Below, in pieces: positions 1-8,617 of a stretch of 64,000 nucleotides of DNA. Below the pieces are notes generated by a model, which was not told the DNA's origin, ran no database searches, and saw nothing but the letters and a program-made list of their open reading frames with translations. Each line of letters starts with the position of its first letter. Position 1 is the stretch's first letter. The position numbers were made by a program, and so were the translations under genes. Origin of the DNA: Labedella phragmitis (GTDB lineage: Bacteria; Actinomycetota; Actinomycetes; Actinomycetales; Microbacteriaceae); the NCBI RefSeq assembly GCF_004078635.1, contig NZ_RZNB01000005.1:186001-250000 (forward strand), in the 5' to 3' direction.

Positions 1-2138
1 CCGTCGTCGCGGCCGACCTGCTCGCGCTCGCTCTCGTGCGCTCTCCCGGCGAGTTCGGCGCGGACATCGCCGTCGGTACGACGCAGCGCTTCGGTGTGCC
101 CCTCGGGTTCGGCGGGCCGCACGCCGGTTATCTCGCTGTGCGCGCGGGTCTGGAGCGGCAGATGCCCGGGCGCCTCGTCGGCGTCAGCCAGGACGCCTCC
201 GGTCACCCCGCGTACCGGCTCACCCTCCAGACCCGTGAGCAGCACATCCGTCGCGAGAAAGCGACGTCCAACATCTGCACCGCGCAGGTGCTCCTCGCGG
301 TGATGGCGTCGATGTACGCCGTCTACCACGGCCCCGACGGTATCCGCCGGATCGCGCAGGAGGTCGCCGACCGCGCGGCGTCGCTCGTCGATTCCCTCGA
401 GATCGCCGGAGTGGAGGTCGTCGCGACCGACGTCTTCGACACCATCCGCGCGATCGTGCCCGGACGCGCCGACGAGATCGTGAGCGCCGCGCACGAGCAC
501 GGCCTGCTGCTGTGGCGCGTCGACGCGGACACCGTCCACGTCGCGGTCGACGAGACCACCGAGCGAGCCGACCTCGAACTCGTCGCGTCCCTGCTCGGCG
601 GCGATCCCATCCCGGACTCGCCCTCCAGCCGGATCCCGGAGGCGTTGACGCGCTCGAGCGAGTACCTCACGCACGACGTGTTCAACTCCCACCGGTCCGA
701 GACGGCCATGATGCGGTACCTCAAGACCCTCGCGGATCGGGACTACGCGCTCGACCGCGGGATGATCCCGCTCGGCTCGTGCACCATGAAGCTCAACGCC
801 GCGACCGAGATGGAGGCCGTGACCTGGCCGGAGTTCGCCGCCCTGCACCCGTTCGCCCCCGAGGGCGATGTCGAGGGATCGCTCGAACTCATCGCGCAGC
901 TCGAGCGCTGGATGGCCGAAGTCACCGGGTACGACTCCGTTTCCCTCCAGCCCAACGCCGGCAGCCAGGGTGAACTCGCCGGTCTCCTCGCGATCCGCGG
1001 GTACCACCGCTCCCGCGGCGGCGAGGCGCGCACCGTGTGCCTCATCCCGCAGAGCGCGCACGGCACGAACGCGGCGTCAGCCGTGCTCGCGGGCATGAAG
1101 GTCGTCGTCGTCGCGTGCGACGAGCTCGGCAACGTCGACCTCGACGACCTGCACGCCAAGATCGCGCAGTACGCGGAGTCCCTCGCCGCACTCATGATCA
1201 CCTACCCGTCGACGCACGGCGTCTACGAGCACGAGGTGCGTGCGATCACCGACGCCGTGCACGAGGCCGGCGGCCAGGTCTACGTCGACGGCGCGAATCT
1301 CAACGCCCTGCTCGGCTATGCGCGCTTCGGCGACTTCGGGGGAGACGTCTCGCACCTCAATCTGCACAAGACGTTCTGCATCCCGCACGGCGGCGGCGGG
1401 CCTGGCGTCGGGCCGGTCGCGGCGAAGGCCCACCTCGCGCCGTTCCTCCCCGGTCACCCGATGGCGCAGCGGTCGGACCACGACGGTCACGAGCACGGGG
1501 GCGTTCCGGTCTCCGCCGCGCCGTACGGCAGCGCGAGCATCCTGCCGATCGCGTGGGCGTACGTCCGCATGATGGGTTCGGAGGGTCTCCGCGCGGCGAC
1601 GGGGGCTGCGGTCTTGTCGGCGAACTACATCGCTGCGCGACTGCGCGACCACTTCCCGGTCCTCTACACGGGCGGCGCCGGGCTCGTCGCGCACGAGTGC
1701 ATCCTCGACCTGCGGCCCCTGCGGGAGGCCACGGGAGTCACGGTCGACGACGTCGCGAAGCGGCTCATCGACTACGGCTTCCACGCGCCGACCATGTCGT
1801 TCCCCGTCGCGGGCACGCTCATGGTCGAGCCGACGGAGAGCGAGGACCTCGCCGAGATCGATCGCTTCATCGACGCCATGATCGCGATCAAGGCGGAAGC
1901 CGACGCCGTCGGCGCGGGGGAGTGGCCCCGCGAGGACAACCCGCTCGTGAACGCCCCGCACACCGCGGAGAGCGTCGTCGACGACGCGTGGTACCACGCC
2001 TACTCGCGCGAGAAGGCCGTCTACCCCGTCCGCAGCCTCGTGCGCTCGAAGTACTGGCCACCGGTGCGTCGCATCGACCAGGCGTTCGGCGACCGCAACC
2101 TCGTCTGCTCGTGCCCGCCGCCGGAGGCGTTCGCCTGA
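1..2138 (+). CDS. gcvP: Glycine dehydrogenase (decarboxylating), P-protein, 5'-truncated by the window edge
   Basis: P-protein of the glycine cleavage system: a PLP enzyme that decarboxylates glycine and passes the aminomethyl group to the H-protein lipoyl arm. The frame is already open at base 3 and reads straight into the family sequence, so the gene starts outside the window. About 711 of the usual ~950 residues are present; roughly the first quarter is missing. The N-terminal half keeps [14 protein letters not shown], and the C-terminal half keeps GSCTMKLNA and the PLP site [16 protein letters not shown], with the Schiff-base lysine codon at 1368-1370. The GTG at 36 lies inside conserved sequence and is not the start. 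A strong hairpin follows the stop. No gcvT or gcvH is visible, but they could lie upstream. Identification is secure. Confidence 0.96.
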   Translation, partial: VVAADLLALALVRSPGEFGADIAVGTTQRFGVPLGFGGPHAGYLAVRAGLERQMPGRLVGVSQDASGHPAYRLTLQTREQHIRREKATSNICTAQVLLAVMASMYAVYHGPDGIRRIAQEVADRAASLVDSLEIAGVEVVATDVFDTIRAIVPGRADEIVSAAHEHGLLLWRVDADTVHVAVDETTERADLELVASLLGGDPIPDSPSSRIPEALTRSSEYLTHDVFNSHRSETAMMRYLKTLADRDYALDRGMIPLGSCTMKLNAATEMEAVTWPEFAALHPFAPEGDVEGSLELIAQLERWMAEVTGYDSVSLQPNAGSQGELAGLLAIRGYHRSRGGEARTVCLIPQSAHGTNAASAVLAGMKVVVVACDELGNVDLDDLHAKIAQYAESLAALMITYPSTHGVYEHEVRAITDAVHEAGGQVYVDGANLNALLGYARFGDFGGDVSHLNLHKTFCIPHGGGGPGVGPVAAKAHLAPFLPGHPMAQRSDHDGHEHGGVPVSAAPYGSASILPIAWAYVRMMGSEGLRAATGAAVLSANYIAARLRDHFPVLYTGGAGLVAHECILDLRPLREATGVTVDDVAKRLIDYGFHAPTMSFPVAGTLMVEPTESEDLAEIDRFIDAMIAIKAEADAVGAGEWPREDNPLVNAPHTAESVVDDAWYHAYSREKAVYPVRSLVRSKYWPPVRRIDQAFGDRNLVCSCPPPEAFA

Positions 2139-2153
2139 TCAGCGAGCTGCCCG

Positions 2154-2190
2154 CGATGCCCGTCGGTCCCGTGAGGACCGACGGGCATCG
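2154..2190 (+). terminator. Hairpin terminator after gcvP
   Basis: A perfect 16-bp stem (2154-2169 with 2175-2190) and a 5-base loop, 16 bases after the gcvP stop and before the convergent CPBP gene. There is no long T run, as is usual in GC-rich actinobacteria. It could serve both strands. Confidence 0.75.
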
Positions 2191-2197
2191 TCGTCCC

Positions 2198-2245
2198 GTC
2201 AGGCCTCGAAGACGTCAGGCCGCGAAGACGTCAGGCCGCGAAGAC
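2198..2245. repeat. Three tandem copies of a 16-bp unit
   Basis: Copies at 2198-2213, 2214-2229 and 2230-2245, the first with one substitution (GTCAGGCCGCGAAGAC is the common form), and a partial fourth after 2246. The array covers the stop codon of the CPBP gene. Because 16 is not a multiple of 3, each added copy changes the frame and the C-terminal residues. Confidence 0.8.
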
Positions 2246-2983
2246 GTCCGGCCAGAGGGACACGGCGAGGGGATAACCGACGAACGACACGATGTCGAGC
2301 AGCGCGTGCGCGATCACGAGCGGCATGACGCGTCCCCAGCGGAGGTAGCACCAGCCGAATACGAGTCCCATGACGATGTTGCCGACGAAGGGCCCGTAGC
2401 CCTGGTACAGGTGGTACGTCCCGCGCAGCAGCGCCGCCGCCCCGATGATGAGCCACGGCGACCACGCGAGCTCCTTCAGTCGCGTGGAGAGGTAACCGAT
2501 GACGATGACCTCCTCGACGAGGGCGGCACGGAGCGCGGAGAACACGAGCATCGGCACGGTCCACCAGTAGGTGTCGAGCGAGGACGCCTCGACGGCGAGA
2601 TTGAGGCCGATGAGCCGGCAGACGGCGAAGAACACGATGCCCGGCACGCCGATCGCGAGGAAGAGCCCGACGCCGAGCACGGCGTCGCCGCCCGGACGCC
2701 GGAGATCGAGGCCGATCCGCTCGAAGGCGCTCCGCGAGGGCAGCCACAGCAGGTAGAGCGCGAGGGCGACGGGCAGAAGATCGAAGAAGTGCGACAGGAA
2801 CTGGTAGGTGAAGTCGAGCCACTCCCGCTCGCTGCGCGCCGGGTTCACCGAAGTGCTCTGGTCGGCGATCGCCACGGGCGCGGTGGCCGCCGCGATGATC
2901 GCGACGATCGCGTAGACGGCCGATGCCCCGAGCGACAGCCCGAGGACGATGACGATCTCCCAGCGGATGCGCGCACGACTCAT
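2231..2983 (-). CDS. CPBP-family intramembrane metalloprotease
   Basis: A 250-residue polytopic membrane protein with about seven hydrophobic segments. The CPBP (Abi, type II CAAX prenyl endopeptidase-like) signatures occur in order: ALVEEVIVIGYLSTRL carries the EE pair, RGTYHLYQGYG the first histidine, and VIAHALLDIV the second histidine with the nearby aspartate. Members are glutamyl-type membrane proteases. Some process prenylated or bacteriocin-related substrates, but the substrate here is unknown. The ATG at 2983 is preceded by a weak AGGA. A perfect 16-bp palindrome lies 17 bases upstream of the start, and the stop lies in a 16-bp tandem repeat. The gene stands alone, convergent with gcvP. 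Confidence 0.85.
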   Translation of the reverse strand: MSRARIRWEIVIVLGLSLGASAVYAIVAIIAAATAPVAIADQSTSVNPARSEREWLDFTYQFLSHFFDLLPVALALYLLWLPSRSAFERIGLDLRRPGGDAVLGVGLFLAIGVPGIVFFAVCRLIGLNLAVEASSLDTYWWTVPMLVFSALRAALVEEVIVIGYLSTRLKELAWSPWLIIGAAALLRGTYHLYQGYGPFVGNIVMGLVFGWCYLRWGRVMPLVIAHALLDIVSFVGYPLAVSLWPDVFAA

Positions 2984-2999
2984 CCGTCCATCCTGACCT

Positions 3000-3015
3000 A
3001 CGTATGCGCATACGT
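3000..3015. promoter_or_regulatory. Perfect 16-bp palindrome, candidate operator
   Basis: ACGTATGCGCATACGT reads identically on both strands. It lies 17 bases upstream of the CPBP protease start and about 280 bases upstream of the peptide-binding gene. Such a site fits a dimeric repressor controlling the CPBP gene. No regulator gene is adjacent, so the binding protein is unknown. Confidence 0.55.
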
Positions 3016-3197
3016 TTCGCGGTGTTCATCCGGGCCCGAGGTGCGCCGCGATCGGACGAAATGACCGTTCGAACTGCACACCTCGCAACCGAGCGCTAGT
3101 TTCGTGCACGGATCTGCGCCGAAACGCAGCAATACGTCGGAGCGCTGCAACGATCGTGAAACCTCATTACCGCTTTGTAACGTTATGGCTCCTCGGT

Positions 3198-3227
3198 TTG
3201 GCCGACAGGTGACTGGCTGCTTAGGGT
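3198..3227 (+). promoter_or_regulatory. Candidate sigma-70-type promoter of the peptide transporter operon
   Basis: TTGGCC (3198-3203), an 18-base spacer and TAGGGT (3222-3227), in the 316-base gap before the substrate-binding gene. It would leave a leader of about 65 bases that ends in a strong AGGAGG. Confidence 0.45.
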
Positions 3228-3299
3228 CAGTGGTATCCAGAGCGGCAGTGGCGCGCTTTTCGCGTGCGCTGACGCTCGTCACCTTGCACAGGAGGAACA

Positions 3300-5113
3300 G
3301 TGAGAATCACTCGATTCGGGGCAGTCGCTGCCGCGGTCGGTACCGGTGTCCTCGTCCTGTCCGGTTGCTCGGCCCCCGCGGCCCAGGACTCCGGACTCGA
3401 CGAAGGCACGTCGGTCAACGTTGCGTGGAACCAGGCGTTCTACTCGTACAACGGGTCGACGTCGTTCGGTAACGCCACGGCCAACAACAACATCACCTCG
3501 ATGACGTTGTCCGACTTCAAGTACTACGACAACACGCCGGAACTCCAGAAGGACGAGTCCTTCGGTACCTACGAGCTGGTGTCGGAAGACCCGCTCGTGG
3601 TGGAGTACACGGTCGCCGACGACGCCGTGTGGTCCGACGGCACCGCGATCGACGCCGGCGACCTCCTTCTGGGCTGGGCAGCCAACTCGCGTGCCCTCGA
3701 CACCCCGGAGTTCGACCCGACGGAGTTCACGGACCCCGAGACCGGTGAGTTCACCGACGACTTCCCGACCGACGTCGTCTACTTCGACTCCGGCGCCCAG
3801 CCCGACACGGGCCTCGGCCTCGTGCAGGAGGTCCCGGAGATCAGCGAAGACGGCAAGACGATGACGCTCACGTACAGCGCGCCGTGGGTCGACTGGGAGC
3901 TCGACTTCCCGCCGATGCTTCCGGCTCACGTCGTCGCCAAGAACGCCCTCGAGATCGATGACGACGCGGAGGCCGAAGAGGCCCTCGTGACGGCGATCGA
4001 GGACAACGACGCCGCGGCGCTCGCCTCCATCTCGAACTTCTGGAACAACGGCTTCAACTTCACGGAGCTCCCGGAGGACGAGGGACTGTACCTCTCGAGC
4101 GGCCCCTACGTCATCACGGACTTCCAGGCCGACCAGTTCATCACCCTCGAGGCCAACGAGGAGTACGCGGGAGACCGCACTCCGAACATCTCGGAGATCA
4201 CCGTCCGCTTCATCCCGGACCCGAACGCCGCCGTGTCGGCTCTCGAGAACGGTGAGGTCGACGTGATCTCGCCACAGGCGACGACCGACGTCGTCGACGC
4301 GCTCGAGGCCATCGACAGCGCCACGGTCCTCACGGGTTCCGAGGGCACCTACGAGCACGTCGACCTCATGTTCGACAACTCGAAGAGCGGCCACTTCAAC
4401 GACCCCAAGGTCCGCGAGGCGTTCATGAAGGTGATCCCGCGCCAGGAGATCATCGACAAGCTCATCAAGCCCATCGTCGGTGACGACGCGGTGACCCGCG
4501 ACTCGCAGGTGTTCGTGCCCGGCGCCGAGGGCTACGACGAGTCGATCGAGGGCAACGGCTCCGACGCGTACGCCGATGTCGACATCGAGGGCGCCACGGC
4601 GCTCCTCGCCGAGGCCGGCGTCACCAACCCCGAGGTCTGCGTCCTGTACGCCTCGAACAACCCCCGCCGTGTCAACGAGTTCCAGCTCATCCAGTCGTCG
4701 GCCGCGCAGGCCGGCTTCAACGTGACCGACTGCGGTAGCGAGGAGTGGGGCGGACTGCTCGGCACGCCGGGCGCCTACGACGCCGCGCTCTTCGGATGGC
4801 AGTCGACCAGCCTCGGTGTGACCGAGGCCGGCCCGAACTTCCAGACGGGTGGCATCAACAACCTGAACTTCTTCTCAGCCCCGAGATGGACGCTGTCATC
4901 GCGGAGCTCGGTGGAGAGTTCGACCCCGAGAAGCAGATCGAGCTCAAGCAGGAGATCGACCGCATCCTGTGGGAGAACTACTACGGCGTCACCATCTTCC
5001 AGTTCCCCTCGGTGACCGCGTTCGACGAGTCGAAGGTCACCGGGATCGACCCGTCGATCCTCGCGCCGACGATCTTCTGGAACGTCACGGAGTGGGAGGT
5101 CCCGAGCAGCTAA
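3300..5113 (+). pseudogene. Family-5 (Opp/Dpp-type) substrate-binding lipoprotein with a one-base frameshift
   Basis: Extracytoplasmic solute-binding protein of a peptide ABC importer. The GTG at 3300 follows AGGAGG. The N-terminus is a lipoprotein signal with lipobox LSGC, so the mature protein would be lipid-anchored. The reading is intact to about codon 526, then leaves the family sequence at 4875-4879. The remaining ~80 residues (PEMDAVIAELGGEFDPEK onward, ending ...FWNVTEWEVPSS) continue in the +2 frame to a stop at 5113. One missing base after TTCTTCTC would restore NFFSSPEMD. As it stands, translation ends at 5015 with about 45 out-of-frame residues. It may be a real disruption or a sequencing error; the rest of the operon is intact, which makes an error plausible. 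Confidence 0.85.
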
Positions 5114-5146
5114 GACTCGCGTCTTGCTGAATCGGTAGCTCCCCCC

Positions 5147-5186
5147 GTCGGGGCGCTGGGTCCGCAATCGGACCCAGCGCCCCGAC
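5147..5186 (+). terminator. Intercistronic hairpin between binding protein and permeases
   Basis: A perfect 17-bp GC-rich stem (5147-5163 with 5170-5186) and a 6-base loop, 34 bases after the binding-protein stop. In this position it probably acts as a partial terminator or mRNA-end stabiliser, giving more binding protein than permease. Confidence 0.65.
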
Positions 5187-5300
5187 CCATGACCGCCGCC
5201 ACCCGCACGATCCTGCGGTAGTTTGGCTCCGAACCACACGCGACCCGTGTGCCCGGATCGCCGACGGGCGGCCCCTCGAGATAGGCAGGTAGCCATTCCC

Positions 5301-6833
5301 ATGGCTTCATTCATCACCCGGCGGTTGATCGCCGCCTTCTTCGTCCTCCTCGCCGCGACCTTCGTGATGTACATGCTCACGTGGGCGGCCGTCGACCCGC
5401 TCCGGGACCTGCGGGAGGGCAACGCGCCGAACAAGGCGCAGCTCATCGAAGCCCGGTCGAACCTCCTCGACCTCGACGTCCCCGTCTTCTTCCGCTACTT
5501 CCTGTGGCTCGCGGGCGTCGGCAAGTGCTTCATCGGCCAGTGCGACTTCGGGACGAGCATCCAGGGCCTGCCCATCACGACCCTGCTGTCGCAAGCGATC
5601 GGATCGACGATCCAGCTCGTGACCGTCGCTCAGATCCTCGCGATCATCCTCGGCATCATCGTCGGCATCACGACGGCCCTCCGCCAGTACAGCGGCTACG
5701 ACTACGTCGTGACCTTCTTCTCGTTCCTCTTCTTCTCACTCCCCATCTTCTGGGTCGCCGTCCTCCTCAAACAGTTCGTGGCCATCGGGTTCAACGACTG
5801 GCTCGGTTCTCCCGAGATCGCGATACCCGTCATCATCGGCCTGACAGTGCTGTCCGGCTTCTTCTGGTTCTCGGTCGTGGGCGGCAGCCCGAAGCGACGG
5901 TGGGCGTCGTTCGCCGTCGGAGCCGCCGCGGCGGCTGCGCTGCTGTTCTACTTCAACGCCGTCGACTGGTTCTCGACCCCCTTCATCGGTCCTGTCGGCG
6001 TGGTCCTCACAGCCGTCGCGGCTGCGTTCGGGGTCACCGCGGTCTCCGTCGGGCTCAAGGATCGCAAGGCGCTCATCGCCGCGCTCGTGACCGCGGGACT
6101 CGGCATCGTGGCGTACTTCCCGATGTACTACTTCCTCTCGGCGTACATGACCCTCCCGATCTTCGTCGGGCTCGCCGTGCTCACGGTCGTCGTGGGAGCC
6201 GTGATCGGGTTCCTCCTCGGGGGCAAGGACAAGGCCGCCTCCGCCCGGACGTCCGCGATCGTCGCGTTCGTCGTCGGGGGAGTCGTCGCCCTCGACTGCC
6301 ACCTGTACTGGTGGAGCGCCTACGTCGGCTCCTCGCGGGTCGGCGGTCGCCCCATCGCGACCGTCGGATCGCAGACGCCGAACCTCGGCGGCAACTTCTG
6401 GATCCAGGGCATCGACACGTTCACGCACCTCCTGCTGCCGACCATCGCGATCATCCTGATCTCCTTCGCGAGCCTCACGCGGTACACCAGGGCGAGCATG
6501 CTCGAGGTCATGAACCAGGACTACATCCGCACAGCCCGGTCCAAGGGACTCACGCAGCGCACGGTCGTCGTGCGCCACGCGCTCCGCAACGCGATGATCC
6601 CAATCACGACGATCATCGCCCTCGACATCGGAGCGCTCATCGGCGGTGCCGTCATCACCGAGTTCGTGTTCGGCTGGTCCGGCATGGGGCAGCTCTTCCA
6701 GAAGGGCCTCAACAGCCAGGACCCGGGCCCCGTCATGGCGTTCTTCGTCGTGACCGGCCTCCTGGCCGTCGTCTTCAACCTCGTGGCCGACCTCTTGTAC
6801 GCGGCCCTCGACCCGAGAATCAGGGTGTCCTGA
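5301..6833 (+). CDS. Peptide ABC transporter permease, DppB/OppB type, with a large membrane insertion
   Basis: First membrane subunit of the importer. The ATG at 5301 gives 510 residues; an in-frame upstream start would only add a non-homologous leader. The N-terminus (MASFITRRLIAAFFVLLAATF) and the C-terminal ATPase-contact EAA region (around SKGLTQRTVVVRHALRNAM) are typical. Ordinary DppB proteins have about 310-340 residues. The surplus is a block at roughly residues 165-345 holding about six extra hydrophobic segments, inserted between the first conserved membrane helices and the EAA region. The next gene starts one base after its stop, indicating an operon. I believe long permeases of this kind occur in other actinobacteria, but no role for the insert is known to me. 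Confidence 0.9.
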   Translation: MASFITRRLIAAFFVLLAATFVMYMLTWAAVDPLRDLREGNAPNKAQLIEARSNLLDLDVPVFFRYFLWLAGVGKCFIGQCDFGTSIQGLPITTLLSQAIGSTIQLVTVAQILAIILGIIVGITTALRQYSGYDYVVTFFSFLFFSLPIFWVAVLLKQFVAIGFNDWLGSPEIAIPVIIGLTVLSGFFWFSVVGGSPKRRWASFAVGAAAAAALLFYFNAVDWFSTPFIGPVGVVLTAVAAAFGVTAVSVGLKDRKALIAALVTAGLGIVAYFPMYYFLSAYMTLPIFVGLAVLTVVVGAVIGFLLGGKDKAASARTSAIVAFVVGGVVALDCHLYWWSAYVGSSRVGGRPIATVGSQTPNLGGNFWIQGIDTFTHLLLPTIAIILISFASLTRYTRASMLEVMNQDYIRTARSKGLTQRTVVVRHALRNAMIPITTIIALDIGALIGGAVITEFVFGWSGMGQLFQKGLNSQDPGPVMAFFVVTGLLAVVFNLVADLLYAALDPRIRVS

Positions 6834-6834
6834 C

Positions 6835-7908
6835 ATGAGCGAAATCAACCTCGAACAGCCCGGCCCCGGGCACACCCCCGGCGTCGTCCCCGACGAGACC
6901 TCCATCGAGCAGCGCGAGACTCAGGGTCTCAGCCAGGGCCAGATCGTCCGGAAGCGCTTCTTCCGTCACCGTGCCGCGGTCGTCTCGATGATCGTGCTCG
7001 CGTTCGTCGTGCTGCTCGCCTTCACGTCCGTTGGCCTCGCGCTGCCCGGAATCCGGATCCCCGGCTGGTGGCAGTGGAACTGGACCGAGACGCCCGAACT
7101 CGTCGACAACGGGCGGCCGACGCTCAACCTCGTCCCGGGCCCCGGCTTCGGGATCGGCGTCCACCCGTTCGGGCAGGACCAGGTCGGTCACGACATCTTC
7201 GCTGTCGTCATGCGCGGGGCGCAGCAGTCGCTCATGATCATGGTTATCGTCGGCGTCGTCGGCACCGTCATCGGCGTGCTCTTCGGCGCCCTCGCCGGTT
7301 TCTACCGCGGCTGGGTCGACACCGTGCTCATGCGCTTCACCGACGTCATCATCACGATCCCGTACATCGTCGTCGGAGCCGTCGTCGGTCGCGCGGTGGG
7401 AGGCCTCGGTGCCGCCCTGCTCGGCATCTTCCTCGGATTGTTCTCGTGGATGGGTCTCGCGCGACTCGTGCGCGGCGAGTTCCTCTCGCTGCGCGAGCGC
7501 GAGTTCGTCGATGCGGCGCGCGTCTCCGGGGCGAGCGACCGCCGGATCATCTTCAAGCACATTCTGCCGAACTCGGTCGGCGTCATCATCGTGGCGGCGA
7601 CCCTGCTCATGGCGAGCGCGATCCTCGCGGAGACGGCCCTGAGTTTTCTCGGTTACGGCGTGCGCTTCCCCGACACCTCGCTCGGTCTCATCATCTCCGA
7701 GAACCAGGCCGCCTTCGCGACCCGCCCGTGGCTGTTCTGGTGGCCCGGTCTCTTCATCATCATCATCGCGCTGTGCGTCAACTTCATCGGAGACGGTCTG
7801 CGCGACGCCTTCGACCCGCGCCAGAAGAAGATGCCGTCGCCCAAGGCTCTCGCTCGGGCCGCGGCGAAGAAGGCCTCGAAGGCCTTCTCGAAGCCGGCGA
7901 CGAGCTAG
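6835..7908 (+). CDS. Peptide ABC transporter permease, DppC/OppC type
   Basis: Second membrane subunit, 357 residues. A hydrophilic N-terminus of about 45 residues precedes the first membrane helix (VVSMIVLAFVVLLAF). The family core follows: HPFGQDQVGHDIF, the periplasmic-side motif typical of DppC, and the ATPase-contact loop around EFVDAARVSGASDRRI and KHILPNS. The C-terminus is Lys/Ala rich. The start lies one base after the preceding permease stop, so translation is probably coupled. The ATPase gene of the system is not next but beyond an oppositely oriented gene. Confidence 0.93.
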   Translation: MSEINLEQPGPGHTPGVVPDETSIEQRETQGLSQGQIVRKRFFRHRAAVVSMIVLAFVVLLAFTSVGLALPGIRIPGWWQWNWTETPELVDNGRPTLNLVPGPGFGIGVHPFGQDQVGHDIFAVVMRGAQQSLMIMVIVGVVGTVIGVLFGALAGFYRGWVDTVLMRFTDVIITIPYIVVGAVVGRAVGGLGAALLGIFLGLFSWMGLARLVRGEFLSLREREFVDAARVSGASDRRIIFKHILPNSVGVIIVAATLLMASAILAETALSFLGYGVRFPDTSLGLIISENQAAFATRPWLFWWPGLFIIIIALCVNFIGDGLRDAFDPRQKKMPSPKALARAAAKKASKAFSKPATS

Positions 7909-7965
7909 ATGACGCTCACGACAACGCGGCGCGAGCGCGTCCGTCTCTCCGGCGAGCGGCGGTCG

Positions 7966-8586
7966 TCAGAGCGCCGCTCCCAGGAGCGACGCGACGACGA
8001 GCGCCGCGAGCACAACGATCGTGCCGATGTGCCAGGTCGTGCGGACCGATCCGGGTTCGATGCGGCCGGACGCGAGGTGGCCGGCGTCGCGCAGGGACTC
8101 CCAGTGCGTACGCACGATCTCGGCGGCCTGGCCGGACGGCGTGTTGGCGGCGTCGCCCGGGCGGACCGACTCCCCGGCGTAGGCGCTCTCACGCAGGTTC
8201 GCCACGTCGGCGCGGTGCAGCGATGCCGCGCCGCGGACGCCGGGAGCCGGAGCGGCCCACACGGAGATGCGGCGGCCGGCCGCGCGGATCGTCAACGCGA
8301 AACGCGTGTCGAGGCTCTCGATCGCCGGCCACGCGATGTGCCAGGTGCGCAGGATGTTCACGACCTCGACCCCCTCCGGTCGCACCGACATGCCGGGTCG
8401 CCAGAAGAGCGCCCAGCACACCACGGCGAGCAGGAGGGTCGGGGGAGCGGTCCGCGCGATCGTCACGAGCTCGCCGGTGAGCAGGACCCCCACCAGACCG
8501 GCGGCACACACCACCGCCACCACCACGGTCAGGATTCGTCCGAACAGCGGGCGGAAACGGACCTCATGACTCGGCAGACTCGACAT
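7966..8586 (-). CDS. Membrane protein with a PH-like domain, inserted antisense in the transporter cluster
   Basis: A 206-residue protein of unknown function when started at the ATG at 8586 (MSSLPSHEVRF). A longer start at 8646 would run into the ATPase gene. Two hydrophobic helices (about residues 15-60) are followed by a beta-rich segment resembling small actinobacterial bacterial-PH domains (WRPGMSVRPEGVEVVN, then WHIAWPAIESLDTRFAL), and the protein ends in another helix. It lies on the opposite strand between oppC and the fused ATPase gene, convergent with the first and divergent from the second with a 31-base gap. Function and membership of the transporter are uncertain. Confidence 0.7.
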   Translation of the reverse strand: MSSLPSHEVRFRPLFGRILTVVVAVVCAAGLVGVLLTGELVTIARTAPPTLLLAVVCWALFWRPGMSVRPEGVEVVNILRTWHIAWPAIESLDTRFALTIRAAGRRISVWAAPAPGVRGAASLHRADVANLRESAYAGESVRPGDAANTPSGQAAEIVRTHWESLRDAGHLASGRIEPGSVRTTWHIGTIVVLAALVVASLLGAAL

Positions 8587-8617
8587 GAGTCCAGCTTTGC
8601 AGATGGGAATCGACGCG

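Noticed and set aside
1037-3064. 675-codon plus-strand frame across gcvP and the CPBP gene
   Set aside because: Arg/Pro/Ala-rich shadow of two well-supported genes in other frames; no family motif, no ribosome site.
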